DNA from: Candidatus Amarolinea dominans
Lineage (GTDB): Bacteria; Chloroflexota; Anaerolineae; SSC4; Amarolineaceae
Assembly: GCA_016719785.1 (NCBI GenBank)
Contig: JADJYJ010000017.1
Span: 186,001-250,000, forward strand
Direction: 5' to 3'
DNA: 64,000 nucleotides
Within the stretch, counting starts at the first letter, position 1, and each line of letters begins with the position of its first letter. Of this stretch, positions 33,456 through 42,101 are shown piece after piece. The translations under genes were made by a program, and so were the position numbers. A model generated the notes under the pieces. The model had not been told where the DNA came from. It did not search any database and was given only the letters and a program-made list of their open reading frames with translations.

Positions 33456-34175
33456 TCATCGCTGAAAGACCCGCACGTAGTCCACGAGCAACCTTTGTGG
33501 AAAGACCGTGGTCTCATCTGGATAGCCTGGCCAGTAACCGCCCACTGCCAGATTCAGGATGATGAAGAATGGATGCTCGAACACCCATTCTCCGCCGACA
33601 TCCTGCGGCCTGCGCGTACTAAAGAGGTTGTCATCCACATACCAGCGGACTTGGCCCGGTTCCCACTCGATCGCGAAGATGTGAAAATCGTCTGCGAACC
33701 GGCCTTCCGCCAGGATGTAATCTGACCATATCCCATCGTCGCCACTGTAGCCCGGCCCGTGGATTGTGCCCCGCGCAGCAGCCGGCGTCCGGCCGATGTT
33801 CTCCATGATGTCAATCTCGCCGCACGCTGGCCAACCCCTGTGCGAGATGTTGTCGCCTAGCAGCCAAAAAGCCGGCCACAAGCCTTGCCCCAATGGAATC
33901 TTGATGCGAGCCTCGAAACGACCGTAGGTCCAGGAGCATAGACCCTTGGTTGTCAGGCGACCGGACGTGTAGTGGAAACCCGCGTAGGTTTCCTGCCGTG
34001 CTTCGATGACCAGTATGCCGTTTTGGAGGCGGATGTTCTCGGGCCGATCGGTGTAGATCTCCATTTCGGCATTGCTCTCGCCCGTGTAGCGATCTTCGAC
34101 GTGCCAGCGAGTACGATCTATTGCCGGGCCATCGAATTCATCATGCCAGGCGAGCGTCCATTTCTGAGAAGTCAT
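33456..34175 (-). CDS. GH16 beta-glucanase without signal peptide
   Basis: The likely start is ATG 34175 (MTSQKWTLAWHDEF), giving 239 residues; an in-frame Met 30 bp upstream has no better signal. It is a bare GH16 domain: LAWHDEFDG, GRFEARIKIPLGQGLWPAFW, CGEIDIMENIG near 118, and WVFEHPFFIILNLAVGG. No signal peptide, lipobox or membrane helix is visible, so either it acts in the cytoplasm on imported oligosaccharides or its export signal was lost. It lies 44 bp downstream of the transporter genes on the same strand. Confidence 0.9.
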   Translation of the reverse strand: MTSQKWTLAWHDEFDGPAIDRTRWHVEDRYTGESNAEMEIYTDRPENIRLQNGILVIEARQETYAGFHYTSGRLTTKGLCSWTYGRFEARIKIPLGQGLWPAFWLLGDNISHRGWPACGEIDIMENIGRTPAAARGTIHGPGYSGDDGIWSDYILAEGRFADDFHIFAIEWEPGQVRWYVDDNLFSTRRPQDVGGEWVFEHPFFIILNLAVGGYWPGYPDETTVFPQRLLVDYVRVFQR

Positions 34176-34219
34176 GATCGAGCTTCCGTCTCCAGTGGCT
34201 CGCATCCGATGCGATCCGC

Positions 34220-35080
34220 TCAGCCCTTGACCGCGCCCTGCGTCAAGCCCGACACGATGTAGCGCTGCAGCACCAGGAAGATGATCACCATTGGCAGCGT
34301 CATGATCAGCACGGCGGCCGCCAGCGTGGGCCAGTTGCTGCCGTAGACGCCCTGGAACACGATCAGGCCGCGTGTGATGGGATAGTAGTTCTTGTTGGTC
34401 AGATAGATCGTCGGCAGGATCAGCTCGTTCCAGATGCCGATGGCGTGCAGCACGGCGACCGTCGCGACCGCGGGCTGAATCAGGGGAAAGACCACCGTGG
34501 TCACGAAACGGAAGTAGCTGCAGCCATCTATGGCAGCCGCCTCATCCAGTTCCTTAGGCAGGGTCTTGATGTAGTTGACCAGGATGACGATCCCGATCGG
34601 GTTGACCAGGAACAGCATGATGTACCCGATAGGATTGTTGTACAGCCCGACGCTCAACATCAACTGAAACTGAGGGATCAACGCCACGGGCAAGAACAGA
34701 GCGATCACGAACAGGGTGAGCAGGAGCTTGGACCCTTTGACATAACCGCGCGAGATTGGAAACGCAACGAAGACCGCTGTAGCGATGTAGATAGTCGTGG
34801 CAGACAGCGTATAGATCAGCGTATTCGTCAGGTAGCGAGGGAAGCTGGCCTTGGTCCATGCGTCGGCGAAGTTCTTGAAGTTAAATGAAGTGGAAAGCGA
34901 GGTCGCATTCTTCATGAACTCCGGCAGAGTCTTCAAGGACGTGTTGATTAGCATGAGCAAGGGGCCGAGGTAGATGATGGCAAAGAACACCAGGGCCGCA
35001 TACGCGCCGATGCGCCCCCAGTCAGTGCGACTCGATTTGAACGTCTGCTTGGACGCAGGTTTGGCGGTCATGATGTTCAT
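34220..35080 (-). CDS. ABC sugar transporter permease, MalG-like (CUT1)
   Basis: 286 residues; ATG 35080 overlaps the stop of the other permease (ATGA). Six hydrophobic segments are visible. The cytoplasmic EAA loop reads EAAAIDGCSYFRFVTTVVFP, which docks the ATPase. It follows the MalG pattern with a first helix near residue 25 and a large periplasmic loop. No ATPase gene is in the locus, so a shared MsiK-like ATPase encoded elsewhere probably energises it. Likely imports beta-glucan oligosaccharides, inferred from the GH16 and phosphorylase neighbours. Confidence 0.9.
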   Translation of the reverse strand: MNIMTAKPASKQTFKSSRTDWGRIGAYAALVFFAIIYLGPLLMLINTSLKTLPEFMKNATSLSTSFNFKNFADAWTKASFPRYLTNTLIYTLSATTIYIATAVFVAFPISRGYVKGSKLLLTLFVIALFLPVALIPQFQLMLSVGLYNNPIGYIMLFLVNPIGIVILVNYIKTLPKELDEAAAIDGCSYFRFVTTVVFPLIQPAVATVAVLHAIGIWNELILPTIYLTNKNYYPITRGLIVFQGVYGSNWPTLAAAVLIMTLPMVIIFLVLQRYIVSGLTQGAVKG

Positions 35081-36006
35081 CCCAGTATCCTCTCTTCTCT
35101 ACGCCGCAGAATAGTCTGCACAGTCATGCCGATGACCAAAACCAGGAAGAACAGAACGATCGAAGCGGCCGCGGCATAGCCTTGCCGGAATGCGCTTGAG
35201 GTGCTCCCCGATGTCTGACCGAAACCCTGGGCGAAAATCAGATAGCCCAGGACTTGGGTCCCGTTTCGGTAACCGAGGAGGACCAGGAATAGCTGCCACG
35301 CCTGCAGCGAGCCGATGATATTCAGGAGCAGATTGGTGTTGACAACCGGCGTCAACAAGGGCCACACGACCTCTTTGAAGACCCGCCATGAGCTGGCGCC
35401 ATCAATGCGAGCCGCCTCGTACAGCTCTTCCGGGATGGTCTGCAGACCGGAGATGAAGATCATCATCGTGGTGCCCAGGTTGGCCCAGATTTGCACGGCG
35501 ATGACCCAGGCGAAGGCTTCGCTGGGCTGCCCACCAAAGAATTCAGAATGTAGACCGAGCGATGCCAGCAGTCTGGCAGCGGGGCCACCCAGTGGGTAGA
35601 GGAAGAGCGACCAGATCAAGCCCTGGATCACTGCGCCCAGGATCACAGGCAGGAAGTAGAGCGTGCGGAAGAAATTGACGCCCTTCAACCGCTGATTGAC
35701 GAGAAGCGCAACGACCAGGCCAAGTACAAATTGGATGCTGGTCACAAAGAAACAAAACAGCAGCGTCCGGCCCAGGGCGTCATAGTTGTCGCGCGACGCC
35801 TGGCCCATGAAGAGGAACTCTTTGAAGTTTGCCAGCCCAACCCAGTGGATCGGAGCCCCTTTGATGCCGGTCGCATCGGTAAACGAGTACACGGCGGTGG
35901 CAAGGGATGGCCCCAGGCTAATAAGCAGGTAAAAAAGGATTCCTGGCAGAAGCAGGAGGTAGGGTGTCCATCTGGCCCGGCCGCGACCGAAGTGATAGTT
36001 GACCAT
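35077..36006 (-). CDS. ABC sugar transporter permease, MalF-like (CUT1)
   Basis: 309 residues; GAGG lies 6-7 nt before the ATG at 36006. The N-terminus is basic (GRGRARWTPYL) then helical. The EAA loop reads YEAARIDGASSWRVFKEVVWP. It pairs with the MalG-like permease downstream and the binding protein upstream. An intergenic hairpin (36035-36067) separates it from the binding-protein gene, a usual arrangement that lets the binding protein be made in excess. Confidence 0.92.
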   Translation of the reverse strand: MVNYHFGRGRARWTPYLLLLPGILFYLLISLGPSLATAVYSFTDATGIKGAPIHWVGLANFKEFLFMGQASRDNYDALGRTLLFCFFVTSIQFVLGLVVALLVNQRLKGVNFFRTLYFLPVILGAVIQGLIWSLFLYPLGGPAARLLASLGLHSEFFGGQPSEAFAWVIAVQIWANLGTTMMIFISGLQTIPEELYEAARIDGASSWRVFKEVVWPLLTPVVNTNLLLNIIGSLQAWQLFLVLLGYRNGTQVLGYLIFAQGFGQTSGSTSSAFRQGYAAAASIVLFFLVLVIGMTVQTILRRREERILG

Positions 36007-36034
36007 AGTATGCCTCGGTTCTGAATGTTACAGG

Positions 36035-36067
36035 GTAGGCTTCTCGCCCCAGGGGCGAGAAGCCTAC
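36035..36067. terminator. perfect intergenic hairpin between binding protein and permease genes
   Basis: GTAGGCTTCTCGCCCC (36035-36050) and its exact complement (36052-36067) flank one base. The 16-bp stem would shield the 3' end of the binding-protein mRNA or cause partial termination. There is no U run. Confidence 0.7.
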
Positions 36068-36087
36068 ATGGAAGAACAGGCAGTTGG

Positions 36088-37460
36088 CTACTGGTTCGCG
36101 TCTAACCCGGATTGAAGGTCTGCTTGCACCTTGTCAGCGAGTTCTTGGGGGTTGTCATAGGTGCCGAACGGCTTGAAGTACGAAGCATACGGGTTGGCAT
36201 ATTGACCAGCGCCCTTCGGTGCGGTCCAGTACTGTTCGTAACCTACACGGAAGTTAGCGAGATAGGGTGCGACTTCCGTGCCGATCTGCGTATTCAGGGT
36301 GGCGCTTGGCTGGGTGGGGATGAAGCCAACCGCGTTGGCAAAGGCCTGGTAGTTCGCCGAGTCAGAGAACTCGGTCAGGTATTTCAAGGAGGCGTCCTTG
36401 TTAGCGGTATTGGCGGCAATGGCCCAACCCTGATCATACTTTCCGAACAGGTACTTATTATCGTCGGCGTTATCGCTGCCAGGGAACGGGATATAGCCCC
36501 ACTTGAAGGTCGGCTGCGCCGTGTCAATGGCAGAGGCATACCAGGTGCCGCCTGGGAACATGGCGACCGCACCCGAGGCAAAGCGGCCAGGCGCCGCATC
36601 GCCCGCAATGCCGCTGGCGCCAGTTTCCATCATGTCCTGGGTGTAAGTCTTCATCTTCGTCCACATATCGAGGGACTTGGCGTCGTTCCATTTGATCTTG
36701 CCGGTCCACAGGCCTTCGACCAGGGCCGCCTGGTCGGGATAAATGGCGCCGATCAGGCCGTACGCGCCCACGAAGATGGGCCAGCCGTCTTTACCGCCGG
36801 CGGTCATGCAGGGAACATTCGCCTTCTTGAACGTCTCGCAGGCCGTCACAAGCTCACCCCACGTCGTGGGGACTTTGACGTTATTCGCGGTGAACATGTC
36901 CTTGTTGTAGTAGATGCCGCTGTAGGACACGCGGCCGAGGTTGACTTCATAAACCTTGCCGTTGTAAGAACCGGCATCCTTGATCGCCGACGCATCGTAG
37001 TTCTTGACGAACGGCTGGTCGGTCAGGTCCATCAACAGGCCAGCTTCAATCAGGGTCTGCCAGTTGGGCGGTGTCACGTTCTTCATGTAGGCCTGGGACG
37101 CATTGGCAAAGCCGAACATGTCCACGACATCCACATCGTTGGCAGCCAGGCGGGTCTGGGTGACCGTGCTCAGGTCATTGGCATTCACCACCGACATGTC
37201 AATGGTGATGTTGGGATACTTGGCGTGGAACTTCTCGTTGAAGGCGTTCATGAAATCCACCATGGGAGGGTTCTGGTGGACAAGAACTTTGAGGGTGACA
37301 TTGGCGGCTTCGGGAGCTTCGTCGGCTCGGTGGGAGCCTTCGTCGGCTCGGTGGGAGCCTGGGTCGTGGCAGGCGCCGGTGTGGCTGCACCGCCGCACGC
37401 CGTCAACAGCGTGGTTAGCACGAGGATCATGCTAACGAGGGTTAGGATTTTCTTGGACAT
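36088..37460 (-). pseudogene. sugar-binding lipoprotein of the ABC importer, one-base frameshift
   Basis: The ATG at 37460 has AGAAGGAGAAG upstream and encodes a lipoprotein signal (LVLTTLLTACGG) and a Thr/Pro/Glu linker. That frame ends early at 37248. The mature family-1 solute-binding domain (NVTLKVLVHQNPPMVDFM onward, WGYIPFPGSDNADDNKY) lies in another frame down to 36088. Total length is 1373 nt, one short of a codon multiple. In the linker a 21-bp repeat reads GGGAGCCTTCG in one copy and GGGAGCTTCG in the other; restoring one C after 37317 joins the frames to TKAPEAANVTL and gives 457 residues. So this is either a recent mutation in a slippery repeat or a sequencing error. The rest of the operon is intact. 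Confidence 0.85.
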
Positions 37461-37475
37461 TACGATCTTCTCCTT

Positions 37476-37514
37476 CTGAATGCTTCTCTTTCTGAATGCT
37501 TCTCTTTCTGAATG
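37476..37514. repeat. 16-bp tandem repeat in the leader of the binding-protein gene
   Basis: CTGAATGCTTCTCTTT repeats 2.4 times, ending 16 bp before the ATG (minus strand), so on the mRNA AAGAGAAGCATTCAG units precede the ribosome site. Copy number change would alter the leader. Confidence 0.85.
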
Positions 37515-37682
37515 TGGCTGACCGGGGGTTGATCAAAACGAGCGGCGAGCGCCAGGCGTGCCCTTTTGCACGGCATGTCGGCGCCGCTTCCATCACTGAC
37601 CAACTCTGACTGAACATCAGTCTACTCAGTTTGGCACGCGCGGGCTTGCCCAAAAGCGTGCAGAATGCGCATTTTTCCGAGA

Positions 37683-37745
37683 AGTAGAAAAAAACAAACC
37701 GCCCCTGCGGGTGGGATCAAGTCAATGATCCCACCCGCAGGGGCG
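37683..37745 (-). terminator. strong rho-independent terminator after the hybrid regulator gene
   Basis: A perfect 20-bp stem (arms 37700-37719 and 37726-37745, 6-nt loop) is followed on the minus strand by a T-rich tail (GGTTTGTTTTTTTC). It lies 180 bp past the regulator stop and separates the regulator transcript from the transporter operon. Confidence 0.88.
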
Positions 37746-37746
37746 C

Positions 37747-37767
37747 AGACGTTGCATTGCAACGTCT
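37747..37767. repeat. dispersed palindrome, copy 1
   Basis: AGACGTTGCA, one base, then its complement. A second copy lies at 41656-41678. This palindrome type is a common intergenic repeat in several bacterial phyla. Confidence 0.85.
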
Positions 37768-37775
37768 CTACAGCC

Positions 37776-37925
37776 GTAACTGCTCACCCTGCAAGTTGAT
37801 TTGACAGGATGAACAGGATGAACAGGATTCTTGCTCTGTGGTGTGCAAAACTACCGCCACGAGAGTTCGAATATCCTGTCAATCCTGTAAATCCTGTCTG
37901 AATTCCAGGCAGACCCAGCAGTTAC
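37776..37925. repeat. 150-bp MITE-like inverted-repeat element
   Basis: Outer ends GTAACTGCT (37776-37784) and AGCAGTTAC (37917-37925) are inverted. Inside, GACAGGATGAACAGGAT (37803 on) pairs with ATCCTGTCAATCCTGT-like sequence (37871-37897). The element abuts the regulator stop at 37926. No open frame is inside. Confidence 0.6.
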
Positions 37926-40900
37926 CTACAGGCGCCGATACGCCTCAGGTGACCGGCCGGTCTCGCGGCGGAAGATGCGGCTGAAATAGCTGCTGTTGGA
38001 AAAGCCCACGTCCAGCGCAATCTCGGTGATGCTCTTGTGGGTGTGCTTCAGGAGCTGCCTGGCCTGCTGCACACGGTAGCGGTTGAGGTATACCACTGGC
38101 GTCAGCCCCAATTCTTTGTGGAAGCAACTGGTGAGATAGTCATCGCTCAGGCCGACGTGATCTGCAATGTCCTGGCGCGAAATCGGCTCCGCGTAGTGTT
38201 CCTGGAGATAGGCCATGGCCTGGCGCACCAGCCGCTGCGCTTCGCCGCTCAACGCACGCCGGCGCGTCAGCGCGGCGTCCAGGTGGGCCAGCGTTTCTTT
38301 GAGGTTGAACACCCCCTTGCTCAGCACGCTCGTCACCCCAATGTTCAGCCGGGCCATTTCCGACTCGGTCAGCGTTTGACCGGTGACCACGATCACGGGA
38401 ATGGCGGCCGTGGCTTCGCGGTCACGCATCGCCTCCAGCACGGCGAAACCGTCCATCTCCGGCATCATCAGATCGAGCAGCACCAGGTCAACGCGTTCGC
38501 GCCGCAGGATGTCCAGCGCCTCGAGTCCGTTATGCGCCTTGTATACCCGATGCGAAGCCGAATGCCGTTGGACGATGCGCGCATGCATCTCCAGCGTGTC
38601 CGTGTCGTCATCAACCACCAGGAACGCGCGCTGCGATTCGGCGGCGGATGGATTGTCTGGCGGCAGCCAATGCTGATCGAGTGCGCGTGTCAGCTCGGCC
38701 AGTTCGATGGGCTTGGTGAGGTAGTCCAGTTCCAGCACCGCGCCGCTGTCCTGCGCCAGCGCGTAGAACAGCACCGGAATCCCGCGCGTGCTTGCGCCGG
38801 CCTTGAGCATCTTCAACACATGCCAGGCCTGATCCGACCCGCTGGTCACATCCAGCACTACAGCAGTCGGCAGCGCCGTCAGAATTTGGGACTGCCAGCT
38901 CGCCGGTTGGTCCAGCAGCGCCATCTGCACCTCGAACCCCCGCTGCTGCAGATGCCTGCGCAGGCGCTCGCTCGAATCTGGCGATGCCGTGAGCACCAGC
39001 ACGCCCCCCTCACCCGCCATTATCGCCGGCGTTGGGAGCGAGGCCTGCACCGTCGGCGGCTCGACGGTGGGCAAGGTGAAGTAGAAGGTCGAGCCGGCCC
39101 CTTCCTGACCGGTCGAATGCACGCCGATCGCGCCGCCATGCAGCTCGATCAGACGCCGGCAGATCGTTAGCCCCAGCCCCAGACCGCCGTAGCCGCGGAT
39201 GATGCTGCGCTCCGACCGGCGGAAGTCAGTGAAGATCGCGCCCTGCTCCTCCAGAGCAATGCCCAACCCCGTGTCGCGCACGCTGACCGTGACGGACCGA
39301 CCATCGGCCTCCAACGTCAGGCAGACTTCGCCACGCGCCGTAAATTTGATGGCGTTGCTGATCAGGTTCAGCGCCACCTGTGCCAGGCGCGTGCGGTCGC
39401 CCCAGACCCACGGCCCCGACGCCGGCAGCGCGGCGCGCCAGCCCAGCCCTTTGTCCGCCGCCAGCCGGCGGCCGGTCTCCGTCACGGTGTGCAGGACCTG
39501 TCCCAAGTCCACAAACTGGTTGGTCAGCCGCAGTTGCCCCGCGTCGCTGCTGGCCAGGTCCAGCACGTCCCCGATCAGGCGGCCCAGGTGCTGGGCATTG
39601 GCGTTCAGGCGCTCGATATCGTTACGTGCCGTCAACGGCAGCGGCGACACGCCCTGATCGCTGTCGCGCAGCAGGATTTCGCCCAGGCCAACGATCAGGT
39701 TGAGAGGCGTGCGCAGTTCATGGCTGACGGTCGAGAGGAAGCGGCTCTTCATCCGGTTTGCTTCCTCGGCCAGGCGACGACCCTCGGTGGCCTCGCGATA
39801 CAACTGCGCGGTGTTGAGCGCAGCCGCCAGTTGCTGGACGATCGCGCCGTAAAGATCGAGCTGATGGGCGTCGAAGGCCACAAAGCCCAGGCGGCCGCGC
39901 GGATTGACCAACGGCACCAGCGCCAGGCTGAACGGCCGGTCGGCAGGGAGCATGTCTGCGGGCGGGAACTGCCGGCAGGGGAAACGAACGACGGCCTGGC
40001 CGGGCGGTTTGATGGTGCGCAGTTGACACCAGGCCACCAGATCGTCACCCTCAGGCTCGAACAGCGCCACCGCGGCGAATTCGATCCCCATTCCAGGCAG
40101 GTGGCGCGCCAGCGCATCATAAATCTGCGACTCATCGAGCGCAGCCTGCAGGTCCGCGGTCAGGACGCCGACGCGGTCAGCAATCCAACGCTGTTCCACC
40201 ATGATTTGCCGGTGCCGCCGCCAGGTGCTGGCCGCGATGAGGCCGCGGGCCTCTTCCAGCCGGGCGTGCGCAACGTCTCCGCGTTGCCAGCGCGCTGCCA
40301 GATCAGGCAGATCATCGTTCACAACAGAAAGAGCGGTCTGCCAGATCGCCGCATCGTCCCACCCTTGTGCGACCTGCTGCAGGATCGCGTCCACGGCCTC
40401 GCGCAGCACCGCGGGATCATCCCGCTCGACACTGGCCATGAAAGCCTCCACCAGGCGCCGCCGCGCCAGTTGGAGTTGCTCCGGCTCCACGGCGATCGTG
40501 CGCCGGGGCGCCGCGTCTCTGCTGCTGCAACCGCACGATTCCCGCAGCACGAGATGGGTGGCTACCTTGATCGGCTCAGCAGGCGGCGGCTCGCCCCGAC
40601 TCTGACGAAGGACCTGCGCCACCGCCTGGTAGCCCATCTCGAACAACGACACGGCCACGCTGGTCAGCGCGGGTTTCTGCACTGCGCTCTCCGGCCGATC
40701 ATCGAAGCCGATGACGGCGACATCCTGCGGCACTCGAATTCCGATCTCGGCCAGCGCCTGCATGGCGCCCAACGCAGATTCATCATTGCTGGCCAGGACG
40801 GCCGTGAACGGCGCGCCGGTTGCCAGGATTTGCTGCATCGCCGCATGACCGCCGCTGAAAATGTGCCGGCCGTAGGCCACGAGACGTTCGTCGCCGGTCA

Positions 40901-41459
40901 GCCCGAACTCATCGAGCGCCAACCGATAGGCCCGCAGCCGCGCGCCGGTATCGCCCGCCATGTCCTCTGGACTGCCGGCAATAAAGGCAATGAAGGCGAT
41001 GCGCCGATGACCGTGCTCACCGTGTGACCTGTGTTCAATGAAGTGCTGGACGGCTTCGCGAATGCCCGCCGCGTTATCCGCGGCAATGGTTGGGCCTTCT
41101 TCGCCGGCCGCAACAAAGATGACCGGATGGCCGGCCGCGATCACGGCCTGCAGATCGGCCGAGCGCGCCTTCGTGTGCAGCGGATTGATGACGATGAGTC
41201 CATCGGTGTTCCAGGGGCCGATGGGAACGAAGTCATTGTCAGAGGACGGGAACGGCCAGGCGGGGCAGAGAGGATCGGACGACGCGGCCGACGCGCCCAT
41301 GCCGCAGCCCAACAGGAGGTTGCAGCCCAGGTCCGCTGCCGCCTGACGGACGCCGCGGTAAATCGGGTTCAGATAGCTGAGCGGCGTAGCCGTCCAGTAG
41401 TATTGCCAGCCGGCCACGACCCCGATGGTTGGCCTGTCCCTTCGTTTACTGTACGACAT
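37926..41459 (-). CDS. hybrid regulator: LacI-type sensor, GAF-like, histidine kinase, two receivers, AraC HTH
   Basis: 1177 residues with no membrane helix. Residues ~10-310 are a LacI/periplasmic-binding-protein fold (IGVVAGWQYYW, VAVIGFDDRPESA) without a LacI HTH. A linker and GAF-like region (~430-555) follow. The kinase has STVSHELRTPLN near 575 and an HATPase domain (NLISNAIKFT, GLGLGLTICRRLIE). A degenerate receiver (~825-940, VVLDVTSG) and a complete receiver (~955-1075, VVDDDTDT and LLDLMMPEMDG) precede an AraC-type HTH (DIADHVGLSDDYL, YFSRIFRRETGRSP). It should bind a sugar in the cytoplasm and control the glucan operon downstream on the same strand. Confidence 0.9.
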   Translation of the reverse strand: MSYSKRRDRPTIGVVAGWQYYWTATPLSYLNPIYRGVRQAAADLGCNLLLGCGMGASAASSDPLCPAWPFPSSDNDFVPIGPWNTDGLIVINPLHTKARSADLQAVIAAGHPVIFVAAGEEGPTIAADNAAGIREAVQHFIEHRSHGEHGHRRIAFIAFIAGSPEDMAGDTGARLRAYRLALDEFGLTGDERLVAYGRHIFSGGHAAMQQILATGAPFTAVLASNDESALGAMQALAEIGIRVPQDVAVIGFDDRPESAVQKPALTSVAVSLFEMGYQAVAQVLRQSRGEPPPAEPIKVATHLVLRESCGCSSRDAAPRRTIAVEPEQLQLARRRLVEAFMASVERDDPAVLREAVDAILQQVAQGWDDAAIWQTALSVVNDDLPDLAARWQRGDVAHARLEEARGLIAASTWRRHRQIMVEQRWIADRVGVLTADLQAALDESQIYDALARHLPGMGIEFAAVALFEPEGDDLVAWCQLRTIKPPGQAVVRFPCRQFPPADMLPADRPFSLALVPLVNPRGRLGFVAFDAHQLDLYGAIVQQLAAALNTAQLYREATEGRRLAEEANRMKSRFLSTVSHELRTPLNLIVGLGEILLRDSDQGVSPLPLTARNDIERLNANAQHLGRLIGDVLDLASSDAGQLRLTNQFVDLGQVLHTVTETGRRLAADKGLGWRAALPASGPWVWGDRTRLAQVALNLISNAIKFTARGEVCLTLEADGRSVTVSVRDTGLGIALEEQGAIFTDFRRSERSIIRGYGGLGLGLTICRRLIELHGGAIGVHSTGQEGAGSTFYFTLPTVEPPTVQASLPTPAIMAGEGGVLVLTASPDSSERLRRHLQQRGFEVQMALLDQPASWQSQILTALPTAVVLDVTSGSDQAWHVLKMLKAGASTRGIPVLFYALAQDSGAVLELDYLTKPIELAELTRALDQHWLPPDNPSAAESQRAFLVVDDDTDTLEMHARIVQRHSASHRVYKAHNGLEALDILRRERVDLVLLDLMMPEMDGFAVLEAMRDREATAAIPVIVVTGQTLTESEMARLNIGVTSVLSKGVFNLKETLAHLDAALTRRRALSGEAQRLVRQAMAYLQEHYAEPISRQDIADHVGLSDDYLTSCFHKELGLTPVVYLNRYRVQQARQLLKHTHKSITEIALDVGFSNSSYFSRIFRRETGRSPEAYRRL

Positions 41460-41585
41460 GCGCCCTGCTTCGCCCCCCCCGTTTCAAGCCTCCTGCGCTT
41501 TCGATCACAGGCGCCATTATAGCCGCTTTCGCCTGCTCGATCAAGCCCGGTGCAGGGGATGCACTGCGGCACGGAAATCGCCGCT

Positions 41586-41614
41586 TTGCCGCAACATAGG
41601 CTGTGGGGTATAAT
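41586..41614 (+). promoter_or_regulatory. sigma70-type promoter of the restriction-modification operon
   Basis: TTGCCG (41586-41591), 17 bp, TATAAT (41609-41614). The transcript would start near 41621 and read into the gene at 41715. The palindrome at 41656-41678 lies in the leader. Confidence 0.6.
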
Positions 41615-41655
41615 TTGCCTGACTCACCCGGCCGCAGGCAGGTGATTGGCATGTT

Positions 41656-41678
41656 GAGACGTTGCAATGCAACGTCTC
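41656..41678. repeat. dispersed palindrome, copy 2
   Basis: GAGACGTTGCA, one base, then its complement; the same core as 37747-37767. It is in the leader of the gene at 41715. Confidence 0.85.
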
Positions 41679-41714
41679 CGCGGCGACCAGGGCGCTCACA
41701 GTGGAGGTGGAACC

Positions 41715-42101
41715 ATGATTCAGGAAGTTCGCATCAGCCATTTCAAACGCTTCGAGGCGGATGAGGTCATTGCTTACATCATTGCGATGGGTGGGGCCGG
41801 TGAACTGGGGGAAGCCAAGCGACATTTTTCGGCGTTAGGCATAGCCTTTCCTACCCTGCACGGGCTGTGTCTCCTCGATCGCGATCGCAGCGCCGGGCCG
41901 GAAGCCCAGGATTTCCCCAGCGGCCTGCGTCTGCTGCGCTGGAACCGCTACGAGATCGAGAATTACCTGATCGCGCGCGCCATGCGCCCCGACGAAGTTC
42001 ACCCGGAAATCATCGAGAAGCTCGATGAAATCGCGGGGATGCTGCCGCCGCCCGCAGCGACAGAGCATCCAATCGAAAATAACGACGACGATGCCTCATG
42101 A
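41715..42101 (+). CDS. internally deleted OLD-type ATPase/TOPRIM remnant
   Basis: 128 residues from ATG 41715, with GGAGG at 41703-41707. Residues 1-14 (MIQEVRISHFKRFE) match the first strand of SMC/OLD-like AAA ATPases. The rest (GELGEAKRHFSALGI, GLCLLDRDRSAG, LLRWNRYEIENYLIARAM) matches the C-terminal TOPRIM region of OLD-like nucleases, with the DRD acidic pair and the EIENYL motif. The ATPase core of several hundred residues is missing, so it looks like an in-frame internal deletion. The stop overlaps the start of the restriction enzyme (ATGA), so a translated product may still couple expression of that gene. Confidence 0.65.
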   Translation: MIQEVRISHFKRFEADEVIAYIIAMGGAGELGEAKRHFSALGIAFPTLHGLCLLDRDRSAGPEAQDFPSGLRLLRWNRYEIENYLIARAMRPDEVHPEIIEKLDEIAGMLPPPAATEHPIENNDDDAS

